DNA from: Castanea sativa
Taxonomy: Eukaryota > Streptophyta > Magnoliopsida > Fagales > Fagaceae
Direction of reading: 5' to 3'
Assembly: GCF_040712315.1 (NCBI RefSeq)
Contig: NC_134024.1
Location: forward strand, 28,387,158 to 28,451,157
DNA: 64,000 bases
A program made the position numbers and the translations under genes. Numbering within the stretch: position 1 is the stretch's first letter; the number at the start of each line of letters is the position of its first letter. The notes beneath the pieces are model-generated. The model did not search any database and was not told the DNA's origin. It saw nothing but the letters and a program-made list of their open reading frames with translations. Below, in pieces: positions 11,235-22,358 of the stretch.

Positions 11235-12540
11235 ACTGCCTCTCACTCTATGGGTCCATCGTCATGTTTCCTAAACGAACCCGTAGAGTGACGGTTTTAG
11301 CACAACCTTTTTAGGAAATGTGTCCTGATTTGACAAGCTAGCCAGGTACCATTAATGCAATAGAGGCGCGTGGCATGTTCTTAGTGGTTTATTGCTCGTA
11401 CCGACGCGTCCCTTCATCTTCCATTCCATTCCCTCTAGATATATTTGTGTGTTTGCCCTTCTCAATTTTACTTTCCATAAATTTTCAAAGCCAGAGTGAC
11501 ACTGTCTGATTTTCATTTCAGTTTTGCCTTTTCCATCGCTTCTTGGTGACTGTTCCCTAGTTGCATCCGCCTACTATGCTGTGTCCGTTTCTTCTTCGAA
11601 TTGTTAACAGGTAAGCATCTGTTGCCTCTCACTTATTTTTAATTTCATTCGTTAGTTTAAATATTGTTAGTCTGTCGTCTTCATAAACCTATAGAGTCTT
11701 AGGGTTTTACCCATCACGTGTAGGTGACTGATATCTAGTCAGGCGTCGAGTGATCAATCGTGGGTCCGCGAAGGAGCGGGCTACGATAAGGTGTACCCGT
11801 CTGGTCATGATGACCTCGACACATCTCATGATGAAAGGGACCCATCTGCCAATTCTCTTCTTGACCCAATGATTATAAAGAATCACGAACCAAATGTATA
11901 AAGTTTGAACGCCACAAGGAAGGATCCTTGATAAGTTCACAGTTCTTGAAGAACCAAAAGAGAGCAAAGCCTCACCTTTTCTGATTTTTATTCAATAATT
12001 TTCTGAAAAACGTTTACAGACTTTAGGGCCTATTTAAGGGCTCCATAAAACTTGACAGACAAGAAAATATATTCTAAAATAACTCCTAATTGATACCTTA
12101 CCATATCAGGAATCAAATTTGACCTAAAAGCATTAAATGCACCTAAAAATAAGAAAAATACCTAAAAAAAGTACTAAATAATAAAACCCTAAATAAAAGT
12201 TGATTTGGTCTGAAATTAGCAGATCCAAAATAGGAAAAAATCTGCCTTAACTGATATAGAGCTGGAAAGTCAATCAGCCACTAATTCATGCCATAAATCA
12301 CTCCCAATTAAGCCAGATCAGCCCTAAGTAGCTTGAATTAAATTTATTACACTTTCATCTTCCTTTGGACCAAGCTTGGAATGTCCTGTGTTAGAATCAG
12401 CTCAAATCTCTTGAATCAGCCCAAATCTCTTGAATCAGCCCAAATCTCTTGAATCAGCCCATTAAGTGCTTCTTGGATCTTCTTGGATCTTGCTCTTGTA
12501 ATAGGCCCAACTGGAACATGCAATGGATCCTTGAATGCTT
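11235..12540. other. 3' non-coding part of the Gypsy element, with AT-rich insertion
   Basis: Lies between the 3' LTR and the antisense ORF. From about 11970 to 12390 the composition becomes AT-rich and unlike the rest of the element, suggesting an inserted repeat, but its borders are not resolved. No coding frame is convincing. Confidence 0.4.
12394..12460. repeat. 19-bp tandem repeat, 3.5 copies
   Basis: The unit AATCAGCCCAAATCTCTTG is repeated at 12394, 12413, 12432 and partly at 12451, with one C/T difference in the first copy. There are no spacers between units, so it is a minisatellite. Confidence 0.9.
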
Positions 12541-12559
12541 GTTAATTCTCATCAGGAAG

Positions 12560-13390
12560 AGTCATTATTTCTTTATGCGGGATGACGACTGGATGTATCA
12601 CCCTAATGAACAGGAGTTCATGCCCATAGACAAAACTTGGGGCATAATGCCTCTGTTTGGTAAGAATCCGTCCTCTTTAAATTTTATCTTTTATTTACCG
12701 TCTCTAGTCTAGCAGTCCCTTTCTTTGCAACTCGAGACTGTCCAGAAGTGACCTTGGAGCAGTGGAGCTTCTTGGAGAAAATTTTTGCAATTAAGTTGAA
12801 GAAGAGGACGTGGGCTAAACTCGTCACCTTGGAGACAATCCATTGGTATTGCAACGCTCCCGAACCTAGTGAAGCTACCCGTCGCTACAACAACCAGGCC
12901 TGTAGACGTAAGTTCGTTTCTCTTTATAGTATTTTCTTTCTAATTGTAATTTGCCTAACTCTTTTCTTTCCATCCACATTGATATAGAAATGAAGGAAGG
13001 CAGGAGGAGAGCTTACAAAAAGCAACAGGCTGCTGCGAAGAAGAAACAGGAGGGCACCTTGCCTCTTAAGGCTACTACCTAAGTTCCTCCGTCAAAGAAA
13101 AGACCATTAAAAAAGTCTGGCCGTCCCCCTAAAAAGCCCAAGGTGGCAAAGTCCACCGCCGAAGTGAGAGCTGAAACAAAGAAGATGGCTACTTTGCCCA
13201 GTCTAGGGAAGGGCAAGAGTTTGATGACGGGTCATGTCCTCGTCACTCAAAAGCCACCCATCCTCCTCCACAAGGACCCCAAATATGCCCTCGAGTAGCT
13301 GTCATCCATCATCAAAGCTAATGACTACAAGGACTTAAGCAATTACGCAACAAAAGTGATAGGGGAGACAGGTCTCTTTAGCATCACACG
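12560..13390 (+). pseudogene. Antisense ORF remnant of the minus-strand Gypsy element
   Basis: Plus-strand coding-like segments appear to be separated by introns. One ends at G|GTAAGAAT near 12661. The next runs about 12718-12909, with a TLEQWSFLEKIF-type segment and a Tyr/Cys-containing block. A third, from about 12987, is Lys/Arg-rich (KKQQAAAKKKQ) and has in-frame stops near 13080 and 13297. It is truncated at about 13390, where it joins the end of integrase. Position and orientation match the antisense ORF of Tat-group Gypsy elements. Its function is unknown. Confidence 0.5.
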
Positions 13391-14109
13391 GGTAAATTTT
13401 CCAGTTCGTTGGCGTCCTTGCTGTCATCCTGTAAGCCCACAAAACACTTTGTAATTCCTCCGACCATATCCCCTTTACCCCCTCGAGCCGAGTCTTAATA
13501 ATTTTAAGCAAGGATCGGTTCGTCACCTCGACCTGTCCGTTGGCTTGTGGGTGGGCAAAAGAAGAGTAGTGATTCTTGATAATCATTGTCGATTTTTTTC
13601 CAGTTGTTTGAGACCAGTACCCTAGGTATACTGTACCTGTAGATAATATTCTTCCATACAAAGTCTCGTACATTCTTCTCCGTGGCCGTGGCCAGGGCTT
13701 TGGCCTCCACCCATTTGGTGAAGTAGTCTATAACGACTACTAGGAATTTCAGCTGCCTGACTGCTGTTAGGAACGGTCCTATGATATCTAACCCCTATTG
13801 AGCGAAAGGCCATGGGGTCGTCATTGGGGTGAGCTCCTCCGTTGCTTGCCTAATGAGCTCTAACACTTATCATAACTTGTGAACTAAGGATAGTGATTCT
13901 AAATGGTTCCCTCACACTCTTTCGTGGACTTCTCTCATGACATAATTTGCTTCTTCATAGTCGAGACATCTTAGGTACAGACGGGAGAAACCCCGTTTAT
14001 ATAAGATGTCTTTTATCAGTACGAACCGTGCCACCTGTACCTTCATCTTCCTGGCAGCTTCCTTCCCATCCAGTAACACACTGTCTCTTAAGTAGGAGGT
14101 TATAGGCAT
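13391..14109 (-). pseudogene. Integrase remnant (Gypsy, minus strand)
   Basis: Broken over several frames. Recognisable parts are the zinc-binding-side segment (RGFSRLYLRCL...VHERV, 13912-14109), pieces around IIRDFV-type and SNN motifs, and the HPQANGQVEVTNRSLLKIIK block that carries the catalytic Glu (about 13510-13560). Frame changes near 13500-13820 and truncation at about 13390 make it non-functional. Confidence 0.75.
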
Positions 14110-14487
14110 GGTCTAGTCACTTATGGAGCCTATCTCCTGTACACTTATGCTGTCTATTAATGGTGAGTTTTGAACAAAGGACAATACCTGGCTAGTAATA
14201 AGCATGTGTTCTACTGATGCAACCCTAGCGAGGCGGTCGGCTTGCTTATTCTCCTCTCGTGGGATTTGAACGAACTTCGCTTAAAGGTCGTTCATCTGAT
14301 ACCTCAGTTTCTCCAAGTACTTCTTCATCTGTTCTCCTTTGCATTCATAATCGCCGATTACTTGGCTTGTGACTACCTAAGATTCGTAGTACATGACCAC
14401 ATTCATAGCTCTTGCTGCTCTAGCTAGGTCTATCCCTATTATTAAGGCTTCATACTTTACCTCGTTATTGGTCGTAGGAAAGTTAAG

Positions 14488-14751
14488 TCAGATTATGCAC
14501 TCGATCCTGTCGCCTTCTAGAGAATGAAGCACTATGCCAGCTTCGCCCGCCCGTTTGTTGGACGATCCGTTCGTGTGGATGCTCCATTGCCACTGCGCTT
14601 CTACCCCCTGGTCTTCCGGACTGGTGAATTCTACGATGAAGTCAGCGATGACTTGACTTTTAACAGTCGTCTGTGGGCAATATTGTATGTCGAATTCACT
14701 CAACTCAATCGCACATAGCGCCATCAATCTAGCTACCTCCGGGCTGCTCAT
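14488..14751 (-). pseudogene. RNase H remnant (Gypsy, minus strand)
   Basis: The open segment contains the RT-RH connector (ELSEFDIQYCPQT...VIADFIVEFT) and the first RNase H strand (IHTNGSSNKRAGEAGIVL), where the usual catalytic DG is TNG. The rest, to about 14110, is scattered over frames. Confidence 0.7.
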
Positions 14752-14815
14752 TGCTCTCTACAAGGATTTATCTATCAAGACAACAACAGTGTGGGCTTGA
14801 AAGTATGGTTTGCGC

Positions 14816-15694
14816 TTACGCACTACAATCACCAACGTGAAGGCGAGCTTCTTTATAGGGGTATCTCTCTTCTACGCCTCGGAGCCCCCGGCTAGTGTAG
14901 TATACGGGCTTCTGTACCTTGTCTTCCTCTCTGACCAAGGCTGCACTAACAGCGGCTAGGGATACGGCCAAGTAAAGGTACAGTTTTTCACCTAATTTGA
15001 AAGGACTAAGCAATGGTGGGGAAGAGAGGTAGGCCTTCAGATCCTTGAATGCTTGTTGGAACTCAGTCGTCCACTCAAAAGAATTTTTTAGCGTGCAGAA
15101 GAAAGGTAGGCACTTGTCCGTTGCCCTTGACACGAACCTATTCAACGCGGCTACCTTACCGTTGAGGCTTTGTACTTCTTTCACATTCCTTGGAGGGGCC
15201 ATCTCTATTATGGCCTGAATCTTGTCTGGGTTGACTTCGATACCCCTCTGAGACACCATAAACCCTAGGAATTTTTCAGCTGTCACCCCGAATGCACACT
15301 TGCTTAGGTTGAGCTTCATGTTGCAAAAGCGAAGGGTGTCGAAGGTTTCTCTGAGATCATCATCCCTCCGACTTTTTACCAGCATATCATCAACGTAGAC
15401 TTGGACTTTTCTTCCAATCTGATGTGCGAACATTTTGTTTATGAGCCTCAAAAATGTCGCGCCCCTGTTGTTGAGGCCGAACGGCATCATTCTATAGCAG
15501 AAAAGACCCTGGCTTATGACGAAATAAGTCTTCTCCTGGTCGGCTTCATCCAGCTTGACCTGGTTGTAACCAGAAAATGCATTCATGAAACTCAGCAACT
15601 GGTGTTTTGCCGTTGTATCTACCAAGATGTCAATTAGGGGAAATGGGTAGCAGTCCTTGGGCATATTTTGTTCAAGTCTGTGAAATCCACACAC
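14816..15694 (-). pseudogene. Reverse transcriptase segment (Gypsy, minus strand)
   Basis: A 292-residue open stretch. It contains the RT palm motifs SGYNQVKLDEADQEKTYF and QGLFCYRMMPFGL, and the catalytic YVDD box (coded by 15386-15397), then the thumb/connection and the start of the RH tether (REEDKVQKPVYYTSRGL). The fingers upstream lie in another frame (15700-15860). The metal-binding motif is intact, but the polyprotein is broken on both sides. Confidence 0.85.
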
Positions 15695-16075
15695 ATCCTC
15701 TACTTTCTGTTGGCCTTTTTTACCACCACCATATTAACCAACCAGTTATGGTAGTATACTTTTCATATAAACTTTACTTCTTGTAACTTGCGAACCTCTT
15801 CTGCTATGGCATGGTCCCTTTCTTGAGCAAATACTCGCTTCTACTGGTGAATGGGGGAGAAAAAGGTGGTACATTCAGCTTGTGCACCATGACCGAAGGA
15901 TCGAATCCGGGCATGTCTTCATGGCTCCAGGCGAAGATGTCTTGGTTCTCTCTTAGAAATTATATTAAGGCCTGACGGACTGCAAGCTAGCAAGAGTACC
16001 TATTTTTGTCGTTCGCTTGGGCTTAGAGTCATCAAGGTGTACCTCTTCCAACCCTTCTACTGGTTCTACTGCCAT

Positions 16076-16530
16076 TCATTGTTCTTTAATGCACATCATT
16101 GGCAGATGGTTGTCCATCTCTAGCATGGCGATGTAGCACTCGCGCGCCGCTACTTGATCTCCCTGTACTTCTCCTACCCCGTATTCAGTGGGGAATTTGA
16201 TCATTAGGTGGTAAGTGGAGGTTACGGCCTTCCACGAATTAAAGGTAGGGCGGCCCAAGATGGCGTTGTAAGCAGATAAACAGCCCACAACCAAGAATGT
16301 GACATCCTTGGTGATCTGTTGAGGATAATCGCCGATGGTTATGGACAGAGTGACTGCGCTGAGTGGGTACACTCTTGTTCCTCCGAATCCAACAAGTGGT
16401 GCGTTAGTTGGGATCAACCGTTCTTTCCCAATCCTTATCTGCTAAAAGGCTGGGTAGTAGAGTATATAGGCAGAGCACTTGTTATCCACTAGTACCTCGT
16501 GTGGATGATGGAAACGCGAAGTGTCCTCCT
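16076..16530 (-). pseudogene. Aspartic protease remnant (Gypsy, minus strand)
   Basis: The C-terminal half (AYNAILGRPTFNSWKAVTST) is open at 16076-16417. Upstream, across stops, the active-site region reads VLVDNKCSA near 16480 where the family has D-x-G-S-S-A, so the catalytic motif is lost. Confidence 0.75.
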
Positions 16531-16589
16531 CTGTGAATCCGATTACAGGGTTGTCGATACGCGCCATCTTCGGGACCAAACCCTGTCAG

Positions 16590-17726
16590 CTAGTCGTTCT
16601 GAACCATCTTGAGGTAGGTCTTGCGCGCCTTCCTAGTCAAACAGGAAGTTGTGGTGCCCCCTACAATCATCCTTATGTCTCCTACAGGTGGTTTGGGACG
16701 CTCGTTTTCCCTCCGAGGGCCTTGTTCTTGTGGTTGGTCCGTCTTCTCTTTGCTGATGAACCTCTGTAATTTTCCTTTTCTAATCAGGGCTTCTATCTGC
16801 TGCTTCAAATGGTAGCAATCGGACGTATCATGGCCATGATCTCAATGGAAACGGTAGTACTTGTCTCTAAACCTTTTGTTAGGGTCACCCTTCAGCTTGC
16901 CAGGGAATGTCAAGGATCCTTCGTCCTTGATCTGCATCAGTACCTGATCGATTGGGACGTTCAGTGGGGTGAAATTTGTGAATCTTCCAATGGGGGGTTT
17001 AGAGCGTTTTTCCTCTCGTTCGTCTCCTGTCCTTGTGGCCTTCCGTCCTTTTTCTTGTCGTGTTTCTTCCTGTCTTTCTCTCTTCCTAGGCTTTTCCTCT
17101 TGTGCAAGCAAGGCGTCTTCCGCGTTCATGTATTTGGTAGCCTTGTAAAGTACATCTGACATGGTTTTTGGGTCGTTCTTGTATAAGGAAAACAAAAACT
17201 TCCCCTTCCGTAGCCCGTTGGTGAACGCAACTACGAGTATCTTGTCGTCAGCTTCATCAATTGAGAGGACCTCTTTGTTGAAGCAGGTGATGTAAGATCT
17301 TAGTGTCTCATCCTCCCGTTGCTTGATATTCATCAGGCATGCCGTTGACTTCTTGTACCTGTGTCCCCCAATAAAGTGCAAGGCAAACTGGGCACTGAAC
17401 TCTTTGAAGGTACTGATAGAGTTTGGCGTCAACCTGCTAAACCATACTCTTGTAGGACCCCTCAATGTAGTGGGAAAAGCTCGATACATGATCTCGTCTG
17501 CTACGCCTTGCAGGTGCATGAGGGTCTTGAACGTCTCCAGGTGGTCCAAAGGATCCCTTGACCCGTCATAGGCTTCTACTTGCAGCATACGGAACTTTGA
17601 TGGGAGAGGGAACGAAGTAACGGGTGCAGTGAAGGGTGAATCTGTCCAGTGCACCAGTTCGTCGAGATCACTTGATACCCGTTCTCTGAGGGCATTGATC
17701 ATCAGGTCCATTTGTTCCCTCATCAT
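16590..17726 (-). pseudogene. Gag remnant (Gypsy, minus strand)
   Basis: The main frame (16842-17726) begins in the helical N-part and contains the Retrotrans_gag core (DHLETFKTLMHLQG, AFPTTLRGPTRVWFSRL, LRSYITCFNKEVL) followed by a Lys/Arg-rich tail. A frame change near 16840 leads to a continuation at 16590-16808 (KQQIEALIRKGKLQRFI). It aligns well with the gag of the plus-strand element at 51035-52288, showing that the two elements are related. Confidence 0.85.
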
Positions 17727-18096
17727 CTACATATCTGCAACCAGGTTCGGCAAGGCGATATCTGTAGCTGTCGGTCTACTCACGACATTGCTATCTTCTG
17801 GCCCTTCCCTATTCTGCCTACCATTAGCGTGCTAAAGGCTATCACCCTCCTGCTTCTCTTCTTGATTTCAGGTCTCTGCGTCCCTTCGGCATAGCTTCTC
17901 TTCTAAGTCATGGTTTTTCTTGGTGAGGTGTTCAACAATCGCGGCGAGAGTCTGAACCTGTCTCTCAAGGGCCGTGGTACGTGGCTCGTCTCCTTGGTTG
18001 TTGGTGGTGGTTGCCAACGAGCAAGTAAGCACCATGCAAATTTTTGTTAGGGAAGCTGTAATATGGCTTACCTAGTTTCTCACAAATGACGCCAAC

Positions 18097-18678
18097 TAAT
18101 GATGCCGAAAATTGTTAGTAAATCACACAGTCCTCATGTACCCTAGGCAAGACCTGCATGACACAAAGAGAAGAAGAAAATCCTACAAAGAGTACCGGTG
18201 TGGTATCAGCTAAATAAACTCCTAAGGTCAAGACGAAAAATTTTCACAACTCTAGAGTGCCAGAGCTGGAATGAATTATGTATACCTTGGTCTCTTAGGG
18301 TTTTGGGTGTTTATAGTAGTGTAGAATCGACCTTAGTTTTTTGGCAAAGAGGAATATTTCCTTGTAAAGAAGATCCTTATAGATGCACGTATTTTACAGG
18401 TTCCTTTCCATATAGAGATTCTGTTGACTAGGGTTAATCGTAAAGCACAAGTTATTTCCATTTGAAGTTCCTTGAGGACCAATTAAACCATGTGGGCATC
18501 ACGTGGCTTTGCCACCGTCCACTTTGTATCCGTCTACTTCCTTATCCATCCAACACGGGTAATCCACCCACCTACTACACGCGTCGACATATTGCCTCCT
18601 CTTTGTCCGTCAACCTAGTGAGTCATCCATGGTAGTTTCTGTAAAATCCGATCGTCTATCTTAATTTTATTCTTTTCA
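18097..18678 (-). repeat. 5' LTR of the minus-strand Gypsy element
   Basis: Direct repeat of 10650-11234. Just inside it (18066-18096, read on the minus strand) is TTGGCGTCATTTGTGAGAAA, resembling the TTGGCGCCGTCTGTGGGAAA primer-binding region found after 5' LTRs of many plant Gypsy elements. Confidence 0.8.
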
Positions 18679-18761
18679 ATAAGAGACCAAACTTAATAAA
18701 AATTGGATTCTTCTCAAACAACATACCTTTGATTTTTTATGTTTTGAAAAATATATGAATT

Positions 18762-19290
18762 TGAAGAGGATGAAAAACATAAGACGGATCTTTCCTCCGT
18801 CCTAGGTGGACAGAATGGGAGTAGACGGATTAATACCGTGGGTATGCATATAAGACGGTGCCGATCATTGAGTACCCGTCCGGTAATTGATTAATTGTAA
18901 ATCCTTAGTTGTTTGCCACATGATGTGTTTGACTTGGCTTTGCTTTATCTCCACACAAAGCGTGTACACCTGGAGTTCTTGCGTTACACGTTTGATCATA
19001 ATAAGAAGACTCCTATATGGAAAAGGGCTCAAGAAGGAAGTAGAATCCTAAAAGGAAAGAAGATTCTACGCCAATATAAATACCCCAGAAACCCTAGTAT
19101 CGAGGTACGTACAATTATCTCAACTCTGGCACTCTAGGGTTGAAGAATAAGACTCTAACTTGACCTTCGGAGGGTTTTTGGCCGGCACCACACCGGTGCT
19201 CTCTTTTAGGTCCTCTTTTTTCCTCTTTTGCAGGTGTTGCTTTGGTGAGAGGAGTGCTTGCAACTTACTGGTGATTTTTCGGCATCATCA
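18762..19290 (+). mobile_element. Solo LTR of a related Gypsy family, plus strand
   Basis: Starts TGAAGAGGAT and ends GGCATCATCA. It is flanked by a perfect 5-bp duplication GAATT (18757-18761 and 19291-19295). Its first and last parts resemble the reverse complement of the neighbouring element's LTR (shared ACCGGTGTGGT and TTTTCGGCATCA motifs). No internal sequence follows, so it is a recombination-derived solo LTR. Confidence 0.8.
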
Positions 19291-20119
19291 GAATTAATTG
19301 GAATTAATGTTAATTGTAGGTTTTAATTAATTTAACTGGTATTGTAAAGTCTATTGTGTAAGAGATTTAAAGTTTGAACCCTAAAAATACACCATTGAAA
19401 TTCCATTAATGTCTTAGTATAATGATATGAGTAATCATTATGAAATGAACATCATTGATTAAAATATATTCCTCATTATATAGTGAAACCCAATGGATAA
19501 GAGACCTTGCTGAAGAGATCACAGCCAACCACAAGATAACATTCTATAGTCGAGCATGGTATGCCATTCTCTCTCCCCCTTTTTTCCTCCATATGGACCA
19601 TAGCTCTCTATATTCTCTTACTCTCGTAAGTCTTATGTTGCATAAATCATTGAAATTTGTTGTGGTTATAATCTATCACGTAACCAGTCTAAAATAATTA
19701 AATGGAAATTCAATTATTTTTACATTAATGACTAATTAGATCGAGAATTTGCTGCCGACTCAATTATCTTCCAGAATGAATGACTGAAAATTGACTGCCA
19801 CTTTATTTCCATATTGTAAAACTGAACACTTGCTGTTTTGTTTATTCAACCAAAAAATAATAATAAATTAAACTATTTAATTATTGTGTCTTTAGTTTAG
19901 TTAGCAAATATGGCATTAGTTAAATTATTCAATTTATTATAATAAAAATAATACCTGTCAGAAACTCAGCATCAATGTAGGCATATGGAATATATACGTG
20001 GTGCAGAAGATTTTGATTCCAATTATTTCTATAGAAATTTGAGCAGTACTGTACTTGCTTTATAAAATATCCATTTAAAGAGAGCAATAATAATGCACAA
20101 CTTGCCCCCACAGAGGATA
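19291..20119. other. Spacer, nothing recognised
   Basis: AT-rich. A short open stretch at 19455-19697 has no recognisable domain and is treated as chance. Confidence 0.5.
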
Positions 20120-20430
20120 TACTCTTGATCGTAAACTAGCTTGTGAGTTGTGATGATGATAATCATGCTAAAGATATTCCTTTTTCTTTTTTCTTTTTTT
20201 CAGGGCACTGAAACCCATAACCAGTTTTATAAGTTTTGTTCTTTATTTTTATTTTTTTAATTGCAGCTTTATGAGGGTTGGTTGGGGTGGAAGTCAAGGA
20301 TACGTGAGAAATGAGGAGTGGGAAACCCTGAATTAGGCGCCGCCTTAAATGTACGTTTCTAAAGGCTTTGAATTTTTTGATGAAATAAGGCTTTGAATTT
20401 TTTTAACCCAACTGAAGTCTCCCATTCATT
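20120..20430. repeat. Segmental duplication copy A, upstream part
   Basis: Collinear and similar to 60225-60450. Shared blocks include GAGTTGTGATG, GGGCACTGAAACCCATAA, a GGATACNTGAGAAATGAG block and AAGGCTTTGAATTTTTT. This marks the start of the duplicated MYB-cyclin segment, 2 kb upstream of the MYB gene. Confidence 0.75.
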
Positions 20431-20671
20431 CCCCCGGGCATGTCAGTATAGATTAAGAATTAAGATATGAATTTGATTATATCTCATAACTAACTTCACT
20501 TAATATCTTTTTTATTAAATAAATTTTAACAAATCCACAGATAAATTTTATTTCTTTCTTTTTAGAGCAAGATTTTTATATAACCTAAGCTGCAAGAATT
20601 CTTATGCAATCCACTTTTCTTTTCTTTTTTTAACCAACTACATGTACTTATAGTTGCATAATATTTTTAAT

Positions 20672-21073
20672 GACAAAATTTAGTTACAAAATTGGTTACA
20701 ACTAAGACTACGACCTTACTCCGTATCTATTTACTGGAAGTGAATTTTTACAAATCTACCACCATTGAATTACATTTACATTTTATATCCTTCATACTTA
20801 CGAAATTTCTATAAAATTATAGATCAATAACTATATCATCAATGAATTGTTTAAATTGTAAGTTTTTATAGTTTAAAATTATGTATAAAATATAATTACG
20901 CTTATAAATCATATAGTAAATAATATCCGATTAGCACAAAATTTGACATGTGTATTAAGAACGTAAAGACCATGCTATTCAACGGTTAAATTTTCAAAAT
21001 ATGTAGTAATTTTAATGATATTGAGTAAGGTTATAGTCTTAGATTACAACCAATTTTGTAACTAAACTTTGTC
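20672..21073. mobile_element. MITE, TTTAGCTACAAAA family, inverted copy
   Basis: Begins GACAAAATTTAGTTACAAAA and ends with its near complement TTTTGTAACTAAACTTTGTC. The interior matches 9534-9869 in opposite orientation. It sits in the MYB upstream region and is absent from copy B near 60450, so it inserted after the duplication or was lost there. Confidence 0.65.
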
Positions 21074-21169
21074 CTATTTTTAATAAATCATATGACTTAT
21101 TTAAATAGCACATGTGGGGGTTGTATAAAAATTCCTGCAACCCAAGTTGCATAATTGTCATTTTTCTTA

Positions 21170-21467
21170 TATCCTTCATACTTGTAAATCTTTTAAAGAA
21201 TTAAAAATTAATAACTATGTCATCAACCAAATGTTTAAATTTCAAGTTTTTATAATTTAAAATTATGCATAAAAAATAAGTTTATTGATCGAATAGTAAA
21301 CAACATTTGATTGACATGAAATTTAACATTTGTGTTATAAACATTAAAAAAAAAAATGTAATATAACTGTTAGATTTTCAAAAATATGTAGTCATATTAA
21401 AAAAAAAAAAAAATTAGTGGGAGTTGTAGTTATTGGCTATAACCAAATTTATAGCTAAATTTTAATT
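21170..21467. mobile_element. Partial MITE of the same family
   Basis: Repeats most of the interior of the preceding MITE (ATCNACCAAATGTTTAAATT-like block, GATCGAATAGTAAACAAC) without a clean left end. Poly(A) runs at 21348, 21400 and 21495 interrupt it. Confidence 0.5.
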
Positions 21468-21473
21468 ACTTAT

Positions 21474-22250
21474 TTCACTTTGTTCTAGATTGACAAAAAA
21501 AAAAAAAAAAAAATTCCCTAATGTGTCCAATTGAGTATTATTTGGGTTTTTTTTTCTTTCCTTTTTTTTTATTTTTTATTATTATGTGTAGCCCTCTCCT
21601 CTTACACACACCAAACAATATTACAAGAAAAATCCTATTGTAAAACCACAAATTTGATGGATATTCTTGCCAAGATCCTAACTCCTAAAGATTTTAGGAT
21701 CGTATATATGTTTGTTATCTTAATTTTCATCCGCTACGTACATAGATTTATCATCAAGTGTTTGTCACTCTCAATTTCATGATGTATTGATCTAGATAGA
21801 GTTATTTTCATACTTTCATTGTCATTGATATTTTGGTAGACAGAACCACGTGGGTTAAGTAGAATATTTCTTTTATCAGGACCGTCTTTTACTTTCCAGG
21901 TGATGATGTATTATTGCTTTTTTTGTTTTTTAACGTGCACTAGAGAGCAGGTAGCATTCAACATATAGTTCTCTTGACTCTGAGCCGAACACAAACGAAA
22001 TGCCTCTACATACCTAACCAATGAGACAATTTTGTACAATAATTTAGAACTTAGTTAATAAATCTACAGACACTATAATTGGCCACGTACATTGTTTTTT
22101 TGAAAACAGAAAGTTTGTTCAATGAAAGATCAGAATTCCGCAGCCCCCAGCGGTCACATGATGATATGAGCCACTTGCTATTTTCTAATATAATATAATA
22201 CCAGCTTGATGCACGTTTTTTAAATTATTTTACTCTTAAAAAGGAAACTT
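21474..22250. other. Proximal MYB upstream region
   Basis: AT-rich with long A and T runs (21495-21513, 21547-21575). No gene is supported. It would hold distal promoter elements of the MYB gene; none can be identified with confidence by eye. Confidence 0.4.
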
Positions 22251-22343
22251 TATAAATATCAATCATTTTTCAAACACTATAGGATCCAGCTAACTTTCCA
22301 TTCTATAGTGTGTGTTTGAGAGAGAGAGAGAGAGAGAGAGAGG
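22251..22343 (+). promoter_or_regulatory. MYB TATA box and GA-repeat leader
   Basis: TATAAATA at 22251-22258 lies 108 bp before the MYB ATG. A (GA)n tract at 22319-22343 fills the presumed short 5' leader and ends 15 bp before the start codon. GA repeats in leaders are common in plants and can affect expression; an effect here is not shown. Confidence 0.55.
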
Positions 22344-22358
22344 GATTCTAAAGTGAAG

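Larger units (their letters stand above)
10650..18678 (-). mobile_element. Degenerate Tat-like Gypsy element, minus strand
   Basis: Two direct LTRs of about 585 bp (10650-11234 and 18097-18678) enclose gag, protease, RT, RNase H and integrase remnants on the minus strand. An antisense ORF remnant lies on the plus strand. A perfect 5-bp target duplication ATAAG sits at 10645-10649 and 18679-18683. The order gag-PR-RT-RH-IN defines Ty3/Gypsy, and the antisense ORF near the 3' LTR is a feature known for the Tat group. Many frameshifts and stops and visibly diverged LTRs show an old, inactive copy. Confidence 0.88.

Noticed and set aside
12394..12460. Short regular repeats that might suggest a CRISPR-like array
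   Set aside because: Units are 19 bp, head-to-tail without spacers, in plant DNA. It is a minisatellite.
19455..19697. 80-codon open frame with WIRDLAEEITANHK segment
   Set aside because: No recognisable family, no splice context, AT-rich surroundings. Treated as chance.
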